Shown here: positions 1-7,234 of the stretch, piece after piece | How the letters are laid out: every line of letters begins with the position of its first letter | How positions within the stretch are numbered: position 1 is the stretch's first letter | Source of the DNA: an uncultured Clostridia bacterium | GTDB taxonomy: Bacteria; Bacillota; Clostridia; Christensenellales; Borkfalkiaceae | NCBI GenBank assembly: GCA_944376035.1 | Contig: CALWBJ010000201.1 | Span: 1-11,401 of the forward strand | Direction: 5' to 3' | Length of the DNA: 11,401 nucleotides | The notes under the pieces: generated by a model | What the model was told of the DNA's origin: nothing | The model's input: the letters and a program-made list of their open reading frames with translations, nothing else | The model's database searches: none | Program-made: the position numbers and the translations under genes

Positions 1-54
1 ATGCGGTATTGTCGGTACCAATGACAAAAATAAAAAAATATCAGGAGATATATT

Positions 55-1035
55 ATGAATAATAACGTCCGTCCGGAAAACATGACCAGAATCAAGACAA
101 AAGTGCTTGCAGACGCTTTTATCGAAAAAGAAATTAAAAATATCCGCGAACAGGTAAAGGATAAAAAAGTGCTGCTCGCTCTGTCCGGAGGCGTGGACAG
201 TTCGGTAGTTGCCGCCCTTCTTATCAAGGCAATAGGTCAGAACCTCGTATGCGTGCATGTCAACCACGGTCTTTTAAGAAAAGGCGAACCCGAACAGGTT
301 ATCGAAGTATTCAAAAACCAGATGAACGCAAACCTGATTTACGTAGACGCAGTGGACCGTTTCCTCGATAAACTCGCGGGAGTTTCCGACCCCGAGCAAA
401 AACGTAAGATAATAGGCGCGGAATTTATAAGAGTATTCGAAGAAGAGTCGAGAAAACTCACCGATATATCTTTCCTTGCACAGGGTACTATATATCCCGA
501 CATTCTGGAAAGCGACGGCGTCAAAGCACAGCATAACGTCGTAGGACTTCCCGAAGATCTTAAATTCGAACTCGTCGAACCGGTAAAACTCTTATTTAAA
601 GACGAAGTGCGCGTAGTCGGAAAAGCATTGGGACTTCCCGACAACATGGTTTACCGTCAACCCTTCCCCGGCCCCGGTTTAGGAGTAAGATGCCTCGGCG
701 CCATTACCCGCGAAAGGCTTGAAGCGGTAAGAGAGTCCGACGCCATCGTCCGCGAAGAATTTGCTAAAAACAATCTTGAAGGAAAAGTATGGCAGTACTT
801 TACGATAGTACCCGATTTCAAATCGGTCGGAGTAAAAGACGGTAAGCGCACGTTCGCTTATCCAGTAATAATCGGTGCCGTAAACACCAAGGACGCGATG
901 ACCGCTACTGTCGAAAATCTCCCGTTCGAATTCCTTGAACATTTAACCGCGCGTATAACTTCCGAAGTCAAAAACGTAAACCGTGTGCTTTACGACCTTA
1001 CACCCAAGCCGTCGGCAACGATAGAATGGGAATAA
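55..1035 (+). CDS. guaA: GMP synthase ATP-pyrophosphatase subunit (no glutaminase domain)
   Basis: This protein should adenylylate XMP with ATP and aminate it to GMP, the last step of guanine nucleotide synthesis in the cytoplasm. The 326 residues hold the PP-loop SGGVDSS (about 44-50), the conserved [12 protein letters not shown] stretch (201-212) and the C-terminal dimerization domain ending in ATIEWE, as in GuaA. Bifunctional GuaA is about 510-525 residues with an N-terminal class I glutamine amidotransferase. Here only about 35 residues precede the PP-loop, so the amidotransferase domain is missing and the layout matches archaeal-type GMPS subunit B. AGGAGA seven bases upstream supports the ATG at 55. 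The 54 bases upstream are open in two frames, one ending in TGA overlapping this ATG (ATGA), so an upstream coupled gene is possible but cannot be identified. No clear terminator follows, so read-through into the next gene is plausible. The family call is very secure; the ammonia source is unknown. Confidence 0.95.
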   Translation: MNNNVRPENMTRIKTKVLADAFIEKEIKNIREQVKDKKVLLALSGGVDSSVVAALLIKAIGQNLVCVHVNHGLLRKGEPEQVIEVFKNQMNANLIYVDAVDRFLDKLAGVSDPEQKRKIIGAEFIRVFEEESRKLTDISFLAQGTIYPDILESDGVKAQHNVVGLPEDLKFELVEPVKLLFKDEVRVVGKALGLPDNMVYRQPFPGPGLGVRCLGAITRERLEAVRESDAIVREEFAKNNLEGKVWQYFTIVPDFKSVGVKDGKRTFAYPVIIGAVNTKDAMTATVENLPFEFLEHLTARITSEVKNVNRVLYDLTPKPSATIEWE

Positions 1036-1171
1036 TATTTGATTATTAACTCTATCACTCAATAACGTAAAAATCAACAATCAGGCGTCGCTGAAAGGCG
1101 CAAAAACTTCGAAGCAAACATCTTCCGTTTTACGGACGGATAAAATAAATACACTTAAAAGGTATTTTAAG

Positions 1172-2614
1172 ATGAAAAAAACTTTTGTTACCGCCATGCC
1201 CGATAAAGCAGGCGCATTCTTAAAGGCAAGCGAATTTTTCGCTTGCCTTAAAATAAATATTACGAGAGTAAGTTACAATAAAGCAGTGGACACTCATACC
1301 CTCTTCATTGAAGCCGAAGGCAGTGAAAGCCAACTTGAAAAGGCTACGCTCATGCTCGAAAAAATAGGTTACCTTTCAACGGGTGATATGTCGAGCAACG
1401 TAGTCCTTCTCGAATTCAGGCTCGAGGACAAACCCGGAGAACTTCTGCGCGTTCTAAAACTCATTGAAAAATACGGAATGAATATTTCTTATATAAGTTC
1501 GCATGAGAACGGACTCGGATACCAACCTTTCAGAATGGGGCTTTTTGTAAACGACAAAGATAGTTTTTCCGAATTTTTGGCACATGCTAAAAAAATGTGT
1601 CCCGTTACCGAGATAGAATATAACCGTACCGAAGTTAATTTCGACAACACTATATTTTATAAAACATATGTCGATCAACTTTCTGCCGACGCGGGACTGG
1701 AAAGCGAAATAAAAAACAAACTCGCGGTAAACGTCAACCGCGCCATGCAGATTCTTGACGAAAAGAATGTTTCCCCTAAAACCGCGTTTGATAATATCGC
1801 AAAGTTTGCGGGATGTCTTTCGGCATATAAAGGCAGCCGTTTCCGTCCGAGAATCACAAAATATAAAATAACCGAAAACTCTTCGGTTACGGCGATAGAA
1901 CCTCCTTGCGGAAGTAATACTTATATTTTGAATAGCGGCGAAGAATATCTTTTTATAGACAGCGGATATTCGGTTTACAGAGACGAGATGCTTGAAATAT
2001 TCAATCGTATAACCGGTGATTTTTCAAAAATCATTAAGCGCGTTATCGTTACGCACGCCGACGTAGACCATTCGGGACTTTTATATCTTTTTGACAAAGT
2101 GCTTGTAAGCGATAAAAGCAGGGAGTGTTTTGAACTCGAACTTCTAAGCAAAAGAGATTTCAGAGAGCGCAATCCCCTGCATCTTCCGTATATAAGAATA
2201 TGCAAACTGCTCACAGGCTACAATCCTCCGCCTGCGGATAAACTTGAAGTTATATGCCGCATAGAAGAAGACAACGAAAATCCCGTATATCTTTCCGGTG
2301 AATTCGATTTCGGTGAATTTCACTTTGACATATATTGCACTCAGGGAGGACATCTTGCAGGCGAAATCATTTTGGTTGACAAAACAAACAGGATTGTATT
2401 TTCAGGTGATGTTTATGTCAATGTTCACGGCTACACGCCCGAGCAGGAAGAGTATAACCGCTATGCACCAATTCTCATGACCTCGGTGGATACCAACCCC
2501 GAACTTGCGGGAATTCAGAGAAGAGCGCTCCTGAACATTTTAGGCCCTGGTCTTTGGCATATTTTCGGAGGACACGGCGGAGAAAAAGACATCGAAAACA
2601 AAAATAATCAATAG
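1172..2614 (+). CDS. Tandem ACT-domain / metallo-beta-lactamase-fold hydrolase
   Basis: The protein has 480 residues. Residues 1-70 and about 76-148 look like two ACT (small-ligand-binding) domains; the second has the typical DKPGELLRVL start near 86-95. A helical linker (about 155-225) leads to a metallo-beta-lactamase fold (about 233-480). The metal-ligand set appears complete: H295, D297, D299 and H300 (THADVDHSG, the HxDxDH variant of HxHxDH), H394 (GGH), D413 (FSGD) and H468 (FGGHGG). It therefore probably binds two metals and hydrolyses a substrate I cannot name, perhaps under control of an amino acid or other ligand bound by the ACT pair. The start is ATG 1172 with AAAAGG nine bases upstream. 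The frame stays open upstream to 1043 but has no start codon there. It lies 136 bp after guaA on the same strand. No signal peptide is seen, so it is probably cytoplasmic. The domain call is firm, the function unknown. Confidence 0.85.
   Translation: MKKTFVTAMPDKAGAFLKASEFFACLKINITRVSYNKAVDTHTLFIEAEGSESQLEKATLMLEKIGYLSTGDMSSNVVLLEFRLEDKPGELLRVLKLIEKYGMNISYISSHENGLGYQPFRMGLFVNDKDSFSEFLAHAKKMCPVTEIEYNRTEVNFDNTIFYKTYVDQLSADAGLESEIKNKLAVNVNRAMQILDEKNVSPKTAFDNIAKFAGCLSAYKGSRFRPRITKYKITENSSVTAIEPPCGSNTYILNSGEEYLFIDSGYSVYRDEMLEIFNRITGDFSKIIKRVIVTHADVDHSGLLYLFDKVLVSDKSRECFELELLSKRDFRERNPLHLPYIRICKLLTGYNPPPADKLEVICRIEEDNENPVYLSGEFDFGEFHFDIYCTQGGHLAGEIILVDKTNRIVFSGDVYVNVHGYTPEQEEYNRYAPILMTSVDTNPELAGIQRRALLNILGPGLWHIFGGHGGEKDIENKNNQ
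1223..1249 (+). repeat. 12-bp perfect inverted repeat inside the ACT-MBL gene
   Basis: AAGGCAAGCGAA and TTCGCTTGCCTT are separated by TTT, which gives a perfect 12-bp stem with a 3-base loop over codons 18-26. It begins 51 bases after the start codon and is not followed by a T-run, so it is not a simple terminator. It could slow early translation, or be a chance result of coding KASEFFACL. Confidence 0.6.
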
Positions 2615-2688
2615 TATTAAATCTGTTTAATTTTTTTCATAATTAAATCGGTTGTATTTTCGGTTTAACTTGTTTCAATATAATAAAA

Positions 2689-2790
2689 CGCTTTGAGATA
2701 TCCCGTAAATATGCCCATAAGAGGCAAAAACACTGTTTCGCATTGAGATAAAACGCACCCGTAAGTTTATCCTACGTTCGGGTGCATTTT
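2689..2790 (+). ncRNA. Candidate small RNA or attenuated leader
   Basis: A TATAAT box at 2679-2684 lies about 7 bases before this stretch, and a good intrinsic terminator closes it at 2755-2785, so a transcript of about 95-100 nt is possible. Inside it, CGCTTTGAGATA (2689-2700) recurs as CGCATTGAGATA (2739-2750), and CCCGTAA recurs at 2702-2708 and 2758-2764. The second CCCG forms the left arm of the terminator, so the first could compete for the same right arm. No good -35 lies at the right spacing and I recognise no known RNA family, so this is tentative. Confidence 0.25.
2755..2785 (+). terminator. Intrinsic terminator after the ACT-MBL gene
   Basis: GCACCCG (2755-2761) pairs perfectly with CGGGTGC (2779-2785), with further partial pairing inside. 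ATTTTATTTC follows on the plus strand. AAAAC precedes it, so it may also work weakly on the minus strand. Confidence 0.65.
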
Positions 2791-2825
2791 ATTTCACTTT
2801 TTATAAATTATTTCCAATAATTAAG

Positions 2826-2854
2826 GCGCCCGTCAGAATGTGAAACACGGGCGT
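2826..2854. other. Second hairpin, possible weak terminator
   Basis: CGCCCGT (2827-2833) pairs with ACGGGCG (2847-2853) across a 13-base loop, plus a flanking G-T pair. The T-run (2866-2871) starts 12 bases later than usual for an intrinsic terminator, so the role is uncertain. Its left arm resembles that of the hairpin at 2755. Confidence 0.4.
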
Positions 2855-3010
2855 AATCTATATAATTTTTTATATATGCGCATACGTTTTCCTTATTTTA
2901 TGATTCAATTTAACATAAAATAAAAACTGTTTTAATCATTTGATTTTTTGGTCTATTTCTTTTTCGGGAAACCAAAAGTTCTTAATATAACAATTTAACA
3001 CTTTGCACTA

Positions 3011-3039
3011 TTGATTTTTTTAATTATTGATAATATAAT
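3011..3039 (+). promoter_or_regulatory. Promoter for the rhomboid gene (sigma-A type)
   Basis: TTGATT (3011-3016, four of six matches to TTGACA), a 17-base spacer and a perfect TATAAT (3034-3039). The expected transcript start is near 3046, giving a leader of about 90 bases before ATG 3138. The region is so AT-rich that chance matches are possible, but the spacing is ideal. Confidence 0.5.
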
Positions 3040-3137
3040 AAGTTAAACACAAATTAAAAATAAAATAATATATAAAATAAATATAAATAAATTATAAATA
3101 AAAACTTAATCTGACTTAAAACGGGAAAATAAGTATT

Positions 3138-3811
3138 ATGAAACCTTTTATCGAAAATCTTGTCAACGACAACACAAAAAAATCACACGCTTAAATTTTA
3201 ACTATTTCTTTTCGGCAACTGTTTTTATCATTCTTTTAAATATTATTTTACAGGCCGCAAACGCTCTAAAATACTTAAATGTTGTAGTTCTCCCGGATTG
3301 GAACAAATTTTCGGTCAACAACTTATTGCAATCGCTCTTCAATTCATACCTGCATTTTAACTGGCAGCATTGCCTATTAAATATGCTTTGTTTTTTCATA
3401 GCAGGGTTGTATCTCGAAAGAAAAATGGGTTCGATAAGGTTTATTATGTTTATTTTTATCCTGTCTATATTTACTGCATTCGCTTCGTCTACAAATGCTG
3501 TCTCTTTAAATTGGCGCGGTTTTTCAGGGGTGAATTACGGTTTATACGGATATATAATTATCGAATTTTTATTTGTTTTATTCAGAAAAAATAAGCGTAC
3601 GCGGTTTAATATTATAATGGGAGCGGTTATAATTGCACTTATTTATTTTGCAATGTGTTTTTGCGGCGGAACTTCGAAAGTAGCGTTCGAATGGTATCCT
3701 TATGACCTTCTGAATAACCTGGGTCACGCAAGCGGATTTATAACGGGAATAATTTTCGGATTGTACGAAATGACAAACTCTTTATTAAAAAATAAATGTG
3801 AAAGTAAGTAA
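3138..3811 (+). CDS. Rhomboid-family intramembrane serine protease, needs a -1 frameshift
   Basis: The body shows rhomboid signatures: HFNWQHCLLN (H-x4-H-x3-N), catalytic serine in GFSG, and GHASG with the partner histidine, all within several hydrophobic helices. It should cleave membrane proteins within the lipid bilayer; the substrate is unknown. In the body frame the only start codon is TTG 3326, which would cut off the first membrane helix, yet that frame is open upstream from 3110 and encodes such a helix (about 3203-3265). An ATG at 3138, with GGGA upstream, opens a different frame (MKPFIENLVNDNTKK), which stops at 3192. Joining the two by a -1 shift on A AAA AAA (3176-3182) gives 224 residues, a normal bacterial rhomboid length, with the catalytic pair at S131 and H197. 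Slippage, phase variation, a recent mutation or a read error could each explain it. The family is secure; the expression mode is open. Confidence 0.7.
3176..3182 (+). other. A AAA AAA slippery heptamer in the rhomboid gene
   Basis: Seven adenines lie in the phase A AAA AAA relative to ATG 3138, the exact X XXY YYZ layout used in bacterial -1 frameshifting and transcript slippage. The zero frame stops at TAA 3192-3194, while the -1 frame continues into the rhomboid body. I see no strong downstream hairpin and no internal Shine-Dalgarno stimulator. Confidence 0.55.
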
Positions 3812-3850
3812 ACATATTTATAAATAAAATTTGCGTAAAACATAGCATTT

Positions 3851-3935
3851 TCCATTCGGCGCCGCCCCGCAGCCGCCGCGGACATTCCGAAACCGTCTTT
3901 CGGCTTGCCAAGCACTCACTCGAAGGAAAACTCGT
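3851..3935. repeat. GC-rich structured islet, possible dispersed repeat
   Basis: Within an AT-rich convergent spacer sits a block very rich in G and C with several dyads: CGGCGCCG (3857-3864), CCGCGG (3876-3881), CCGAAA/TTTCGG around a 5-base loop (3887-3903) and GCTTG-C-CAAGC (3903-3913). Base composition differs sharply from both sides. Both strands are open through it but neither has a convincing start and ribosome site. It is not duplicated in this window, so calling it a genome-wide repeat is inference. Confidence 0.35.
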
Positions 3936-3971
3936 TTATATAAATAAAAAACCGAATTATTTTTATAAAAA

Positions 3972-4005
3972 AAGGTTCTGTGATAATTTCATTTCACAGA
4001 ACCTT
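3972..4005 (-). terminator. Two-way terminator between rny and the rhomboid gene
   Basis: AAGGTTCTGTGA (3972-3983) and TCACAGAACCTT (3994-4005) form a perfect 12-bp stem with a 10-base loop. On the minus strand the stem runs straight into a run of T (plus-strand A7 at 3967-3973), which suits rny. On the plus strand TATATTTTTT follows, so it can also stop transcripts from the rhomboid side. Confidence 0.85.
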
Positions 4006-4054
4006 ATATTTTTTAAGTTTAAGAGTTGAATTGAAAATTCAGTTTGATATTATA

Positions 4055-5677
4055 TTATTTTGCATATTCGGTCGCACGCCATTCTCTTATGACGTTTACT
4101 TTTATCTGACCGGGATATTCCATTTCCTGTTCTATTTTCTTTGCTATTTCCTTTGCTAAGAACAAAGTCTGTGCGTCGTTAACCTGTTCGGGTTTAACCA
4201 TTACGCGCACTTCCCTACCTGCCTGGATAGCATAGCATTTTTCAACGCCTTTGAATCCGCTCGAAATCTCTTCGAGTTTTTGCAGACGTTTGACATAGTT
4301 TGTCGTAGTCTCTCTTCTTGCACCGGGACGGGCTCCGCTTATCGCGTCTGCTGCCTGAACTAAAATAGCCTCTATCGTCTTAGGCTCAACGTCGCCGTGA
4401 TGAGCAAGGATGGCATTTACCACGCTGGAATTTTCTTTATATTTTTTAGCAAGGTCGCCGCCTATCTGCATGTGAGTGCCTTCTATCTCGAAGTCAACAG
4501 CCTTTCCTAAGTCATGTAAAAGCCCCGCGCGCTTTGCAAGTTGTACGTCTACGCCGAGTTCGGTGGCCATTAGCCCCGCTAAATGCGAAACTTCTATCGA
4601 ATGTTTCAAAACGTTCTGACCGTAACTTGTACGGAATTTAAGACGGCCTAATAATTTCACGATTTCGGGATGAAGTCCGAAAATACCGCATTCGTAAATT
4701 GCCGCTTCTCCCGCTTCCTTAATCTGATGGTCAAGTTCTTTCTTTACTTTTTCGACGGTCTCTTCAATTCTTGCGGGATGTATCCTGCCGTCCTGAATAA
4801 GTTTTTCAAGCGCTATTCTTGCAACTTCCCTTCTTACGGGGTCAAATCCCGAAACGATTACAACTTCGGGCGTATCGTCTATAATAAGTTCGATACCTGT
4901 CGCATTTTCGAGGGTTCTTATATTTCTGCCCTCTCGTCCGATAATTCTCGCCTTCATATCGTCCGAAGGAAGCGGAACAACCGAAACGGTTATTTCCGTC
5001 GCTTGCTCGGTACTGCATTTCTGAATGGCAAGACTTACTATTTCTTTCGCCTTTCTTTCGCCGTTTTCTTTGGCCTCCGCTTCTATGTTTTTAACCATTC
5101 CCGCGGCGTCTTTCTTTGCGTCGTCCACTATTGAGTCGATAAGTTGCTGTTTTGCCTCTTCCTTACTCATCTGAGCGATTTTTTCGAATTCGGCAATCAT
5201 CTTATCGTGCTGAGCGTCGATATCTTCAATTTTTTTATCTAACTCGGCTTCCTTGGCCTTTAAAACGTTCTGCTGTCTTGTTGTCTCCTCGTTTCTGCGG
5301 AGAAGATTTTCTTCTTTTTTGTCCAGGCTTTCCTCTTTCTGATTGAGTCTGTTTTCCATTTTTTGAAGTTCTGAACGTTTTTCCTTACTTTCGCGTTCGA
5401 ACTCGTTGCGTAACTTGATTTCCTGTTCCTTAGCCTCTAAAATGGCTTCTTTCTTAATAGTCCTGCTTTCTTCCCTTGCTTCGTCCAAAAGTCTTGCTTT
5501 CAGTTCTTCAAGAGTGCCATGTTCTTTTTTAAACCTTTCCGACGTTTTCTTCGCGCCGAAACGGTAAAATAAAAACCCTGCAACTGCCGCGGCTACTGCA
5601 AGCGCGGCAATAACTACTCCAATAAAAACGCCTGTATCAACGGATAAGAACAGGAAGCCGTAATTTGCATTAAACAT
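4055..5677 (-). CDS. rny: Ribonuclease Y
   Basis: RNase Y is the membrane-anchored endoribonuclease that starts decay of many mRNAs in Bacillota. The 540 residues show the expected order. There is one N-terminal membrane helix (about 15-40), then a long charged coiled coil (about 45-200). A KH RNA-binding domain with the GREG loop follows (G247-G250, in [10 protein letters not shown]), then an HD domain with H359, the metal pair H388-D389 (LLHDLGK), H426-H427 and D444. The C-terminal tail is conserved. Length is slightly above the usual 510-520. The ATG at 5677 has a strong AGGAGGG five bases upstream. The gene follows recA, its usual neighbourhood in Clostridia, with its own promoter in the 262-bp gap and a strong terminator downstream. 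All catalytic motifs are present and nothing suggests damage. Confidence 0.97.
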   Translation of the reverse strand: MFNANYGFLFLSVDTGVFIGVVIAALAVAAAVAGFLFYRFGAKKTSERFKKEHGTLEELKARLLDEAREESRTIKKEAILEAKEQEIKLRNEFERESKEKRSELQKMENRLNQKEESLDKKEENLLRRNEETTRQQNVLKAKEAELDKKIEDIDAQHDKMIAEFEKIAQMSKEEAKQQLIDSIVDDAKKDAAGMVKNIEAEAKENGERKAKEIVSLAIQKCSTEQATEITVSVVPLPSDDMKARIIGREGRNIRTLENATGIELIIDDTPEVVIVSGFDPVRREVARIALEKLIQDGRIHPARIEETVEKVKKELDHQIKEAGEAAIYECGIFGLHPEIVKLLGRLKFRTSYGQNVLKHSIEVSHLAGLMATELGVDVQLAKRAGLLHDLGKAVDFEIEGTHMQIGGDLAKKYKENSSVVNAILAHHGDVEPKTIEAILVQAADAISGARPGARRETTTNYVKRLQKLEEISSGFKGVEKCYAIQAGREVRVMVKPEQVNDAQTLFLAKEIAKKIEQEMEYPGQIKVNVIREWRATEYAK

Positions 5678-5741
5678 ATTACCCTCCTGTTATTGAAAAC
5701 ATCTTGTGCGAAAAACATCGCGCAAATTTTTATCTGATTAT

Positions 5742-5770
5742 ATTTTATAATAAATTTATGCGATTGTCAA
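5742..5770 (-). promoter_or_regulatory. Promoter for rny (sigma-A type)
   Basis: On the minus strand a perfect TTGACA (5770-5765) is followed by a 17-base spacer and TAAAAT (5747-5742). The start point would be near 5735, leaving a leader of about 58 bases. That leader holds an imperfect 8-bp hairpin (TTGCGCGA / TCGCACAA) just before the Shine-Dalgarno sequence. A TATAAT slightly downstream gives a less well spaced alternative -10. Confidence 0.6.
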
Positions 5771-5856
5771 TAAATTGTCCTGCAATAAATCGAATCGTAA
5801 TTGCAATATTTAAGAGTATTTTTTCAGGATTAAAATAAATCCCTTATTAAAAGCAA

Positions 5857-5880
5857 TCTGTTTATTTTTCTGTTTATTAA
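5857..5880. repeat. Short tandem repeat in the recA-rny gap
   Basis: TCTGTTTATT occurs twice in a row with a 12-base period (5857-5866 and 5869-5878). It lies between recA and rny and has no known role; in AT-rich DNA it may be chance. Confidence 0.4.
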
Positions 5881-5905
5881 AAAATTTTTAATTAAGTTCA
5901 ATTAA
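5881..5905 (-). terminator. Possible weak AT-only terminator after recA
   Basis: On the minus strand TTAATT and AATTAA (5905-5888) form a 6-bp stem with a 6-base loop, followed by AAATTTTTT. The stem has no G-C pair, so termination may be weak and some recA transcripts may run into rny. Confidence 0.3.
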
Positions 5906-5939
5906 GAGATTACCCAATGATTAAAAACCTTCGCTCTTA

Positions 5940-6944
5940 TTAAGAGTTAACGTTTCCTTTGCGGGAGGCTTCGAGTATACGCGACTCAACCTCTGCAGCG
6001 ACTTCGGGATTATTCTCGAAGTATTCAATGGCTTTCTCGCGCCCCTGCCCTATCTTCTCGCCGTTATAAGAGAACCACGAACCGCTTTTCTGGACTATGT
6101 CATACTGCATGCCGAGGTCGATAAGACAACTTCCTTTGGATATGCCTTTACCGAAAATTATATCGAACTCTGCGGTCTTGAAAGGAGGAGCAACCTTATT
6201 TTTAACTATTTTGGCCTTGGTGTGATTCCCGTAAGCGGCGCCGCCGTCTTTTAAAGCGTCGGTTTTTCTGACGTCGATTCTTACGCTTGCATAAAATTTG
6301 AGTGCTTTTCCGCCCGCCGTTACTTCGGGGTTACCGAACATTACGCCCACTTTTTCGCGCAGTTGATTGATAAATATAATGCAGGCTTTTGACTTGTTGG
6401 TTATTGCCGTGAGTTTTCTTAATGCCTGACTCATAAGTCTCGCCTGTAACCCGACGTGCGAATCGCCCATATCCCCGTCAATTTCCGCTTTCGGAGTAAG
6501 CGCCGCAACAGAGTCTACAACTATTACGTCGATAGCCTTACTGCTGACCAGGTGTTCGGTTATGTCGAGCGCCTGTTCTCCCGTATCGGGTTGAGATACG
6601 TAAAGTTCGTCAAGATTGACGCCGAGATTTTTGGCATACACAGGGTCAAGAGCGTGTTCGGCGTCTATAAACGCGGCTATTCCGCCTGCCTTCTGAGTCT
6701 CTGCTATTACGTGAAGAGCAACGGTAGTTTTACCGGAAGATTCGGGTCCGTAAATTTCAATTATCCTTCCGCGCGGTAATCCTCCCACACCTATTGCTAT
6801 ATCCAGCGACAGACAGCCGGTCGGCAAAACTTCAATAGCCGTATCGGCAGCCGACTGACCTAAACGCATTATCGAACCTTTTCCGTACTGTTTCTCAATC
6901 TGCGCAAGCACGCCGTCAAGTGCCTTTGCTTTGTTTTCATCCAT
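5940..6944 (-). CDS. recA: RecA recombinase
   Basis: RecA forms ATP-dependent filaments on single-stranded DNA, drives strand exchange and triggers LexA self-cleavage. The 334 residues match the family from end to end: Walker A GPESSGKT (66-73), Walker B VIVVDS (140-145), the L2 DNA-binding loop around 195-212, and a short C-terminal domain. At 334 residues it is shorter than the 352 of E. coli, and the tail (ending RKGNVNS) lacks the acidic stretch that damps activity there. The ATG at 6944 has AAGAGGAA upstream at good spacing. It sits between cinA and rny. The upstream 290 bp is extremely AT-rich; I found no full GAACnnnnGTTC LexA box and no single convincing promoter. recX is not present next to it. 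The assignment is certain. Confidence 0.98.
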   Translation of the reverse strand: MDENKAKALDGVLAQIEKQYGKGSIMRLGQSAADTAIEVLPTGCLSLDIAIGVGGLPRGRIIEIYGPESSGKTTVALHVIAETQKAGGIAAFIDAEHALDPVYAKNLGVNLDELYVSQPDTGEQALDITEHLVSSKAIDVIVVDSVAALTPKAEIDGDMGDSHVGLQARLMSQALRKLTAITNKSKACIIFINQLREKVGVMFGNPEVTAGGKALKFYASVRIDVRKTDALKDGGAAYGNHTKAKIVKNKVAPPFKTAEFDIIFGKGISKGSCLIDLGMQYDIVQKSGSWFSYNGEKIGQGREKAIEYFENNPEVAAEVESRILEASRKGNVNS

Positions 6945-6958
6945 ATTCTTTTCCTCTT

Positions 6959-6990
6959 GTTATAATTTTTATAATTTTTATAATATTATA
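6959..6990. repeat. Tandem TATAATTTTT repeats before recA
   Basis: About three imperfect copies of a 10-11-base TTATAATTTTT unit lie directly upstream of the recA ribosome site. They place several -10-like hexamers in tandem, but none has a good -35 at 17 bases. They may be simply low-complexity AT spacer. Confidence 0.4.
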
Positions 6991-7195
6991 AATTTTTTAT
7001 ATTTATATTATTTATCTAATAAAATAATTATTTTTTTCGCTATTTTTTATTTTTATTTATTTTTTACTTATTATTTGATTTTATTTATTATTTTTATTTT
7101 TGCTTAGACTTAATTTTATATCTGCAATAATTAATTTATTATGTTCTTAATTTTGCAAATGAAAATTTATTTACAGGATATCATTATTTATTAAT

Positions 7196-7221
7196 TTTTC
7201 TGAAAGCAGATTTTCAGAAAA
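7196..7221. other. Hairpin just past the cinA stop
   Basis: TTTTCTGAAA (7196-7205) and TTTCAGAAAA (7212-7221) form a perfect 10-bp stem with a 6-base loop, 14 bases beyond the cinA stop on the minus strand. No clean T-run follows in the minus direction, so it may protect the 3' end or act as a poor terminator. Confidence 0.45.
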
Positions 7222-7234
7222 TTCAAATTGAAAA

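Larger units (their letters stand above)
2615..3137. other. 523-bp gene-free region with hairpins and repeats
   Basis: No credible ORF was found between the ACT-MBL stop and the rhomboid start. The region holds an AT-only hairpin with T6 right after the stop (2616-2637), a duplicated TTGAGATA...CCCGTAA motif, a GC-rich terminator (2755-2785) and a second hairpin (2827-2853). It also holds a perfect 10-bp palindrome TATGCGCATA (2875-2884) and an AT-rich promoter stretch (3011-3039). From about 2985 to 3120 the DNA is almost pure A/T. Confidence 0.7.

Noticed and set aside
2..58. Peptide CGIVGTND at the left edge, resembling the start of class II glutamine amidotransferases
   Set aside because: The codon before it ends in A, so it cannot be the usual Met-Cys start, and the frame closes after 18 codons. 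Most likely chance.
1124..1136. Hairpin TCCGT-TTT-ACGGA between guaA and the ACT-MBL gene
   Set aside because: The stem is only 5 bp and no T-run follows, so it does not qualify as a terminator.
1043..1171. In-frame upstream extension of the ACT-MBL gene
   Set aside because: The frame is open but has no ATG, GTG or TTG, and ATG 1172 has a good ribosome site and starts right at the ACT domain.
3326..3811. Rhomboid gene starting at TTG 3326
   Set aside because: This start would drop the first membrane helix although the frame codes one upstream, and no ribosome site precedes it. The ATG 3138 plus -1 shift reading is preferred.
3724..3915. Minus-strand GTG-started frame of 63 codons through the GC-rich islet
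   Set aside because: It overlaps the 3' end of the rhomboid gene, has no Shine-Dalgarno, and its composition changes abruptly from the islet to AT-rich DNA. The islet itself is reported instead.
4670..5134. A 154-codon open frame on the plus strand
   Set aside because: Antisense shadow of rny, with no ribosome site or recognisable motif.
7146..7165. Possible LexA half-site (GAACATA on the minus strand) upstream of recA
   Set aside because: Only one half matches; the second half of the dyad (GTTC) is absent.
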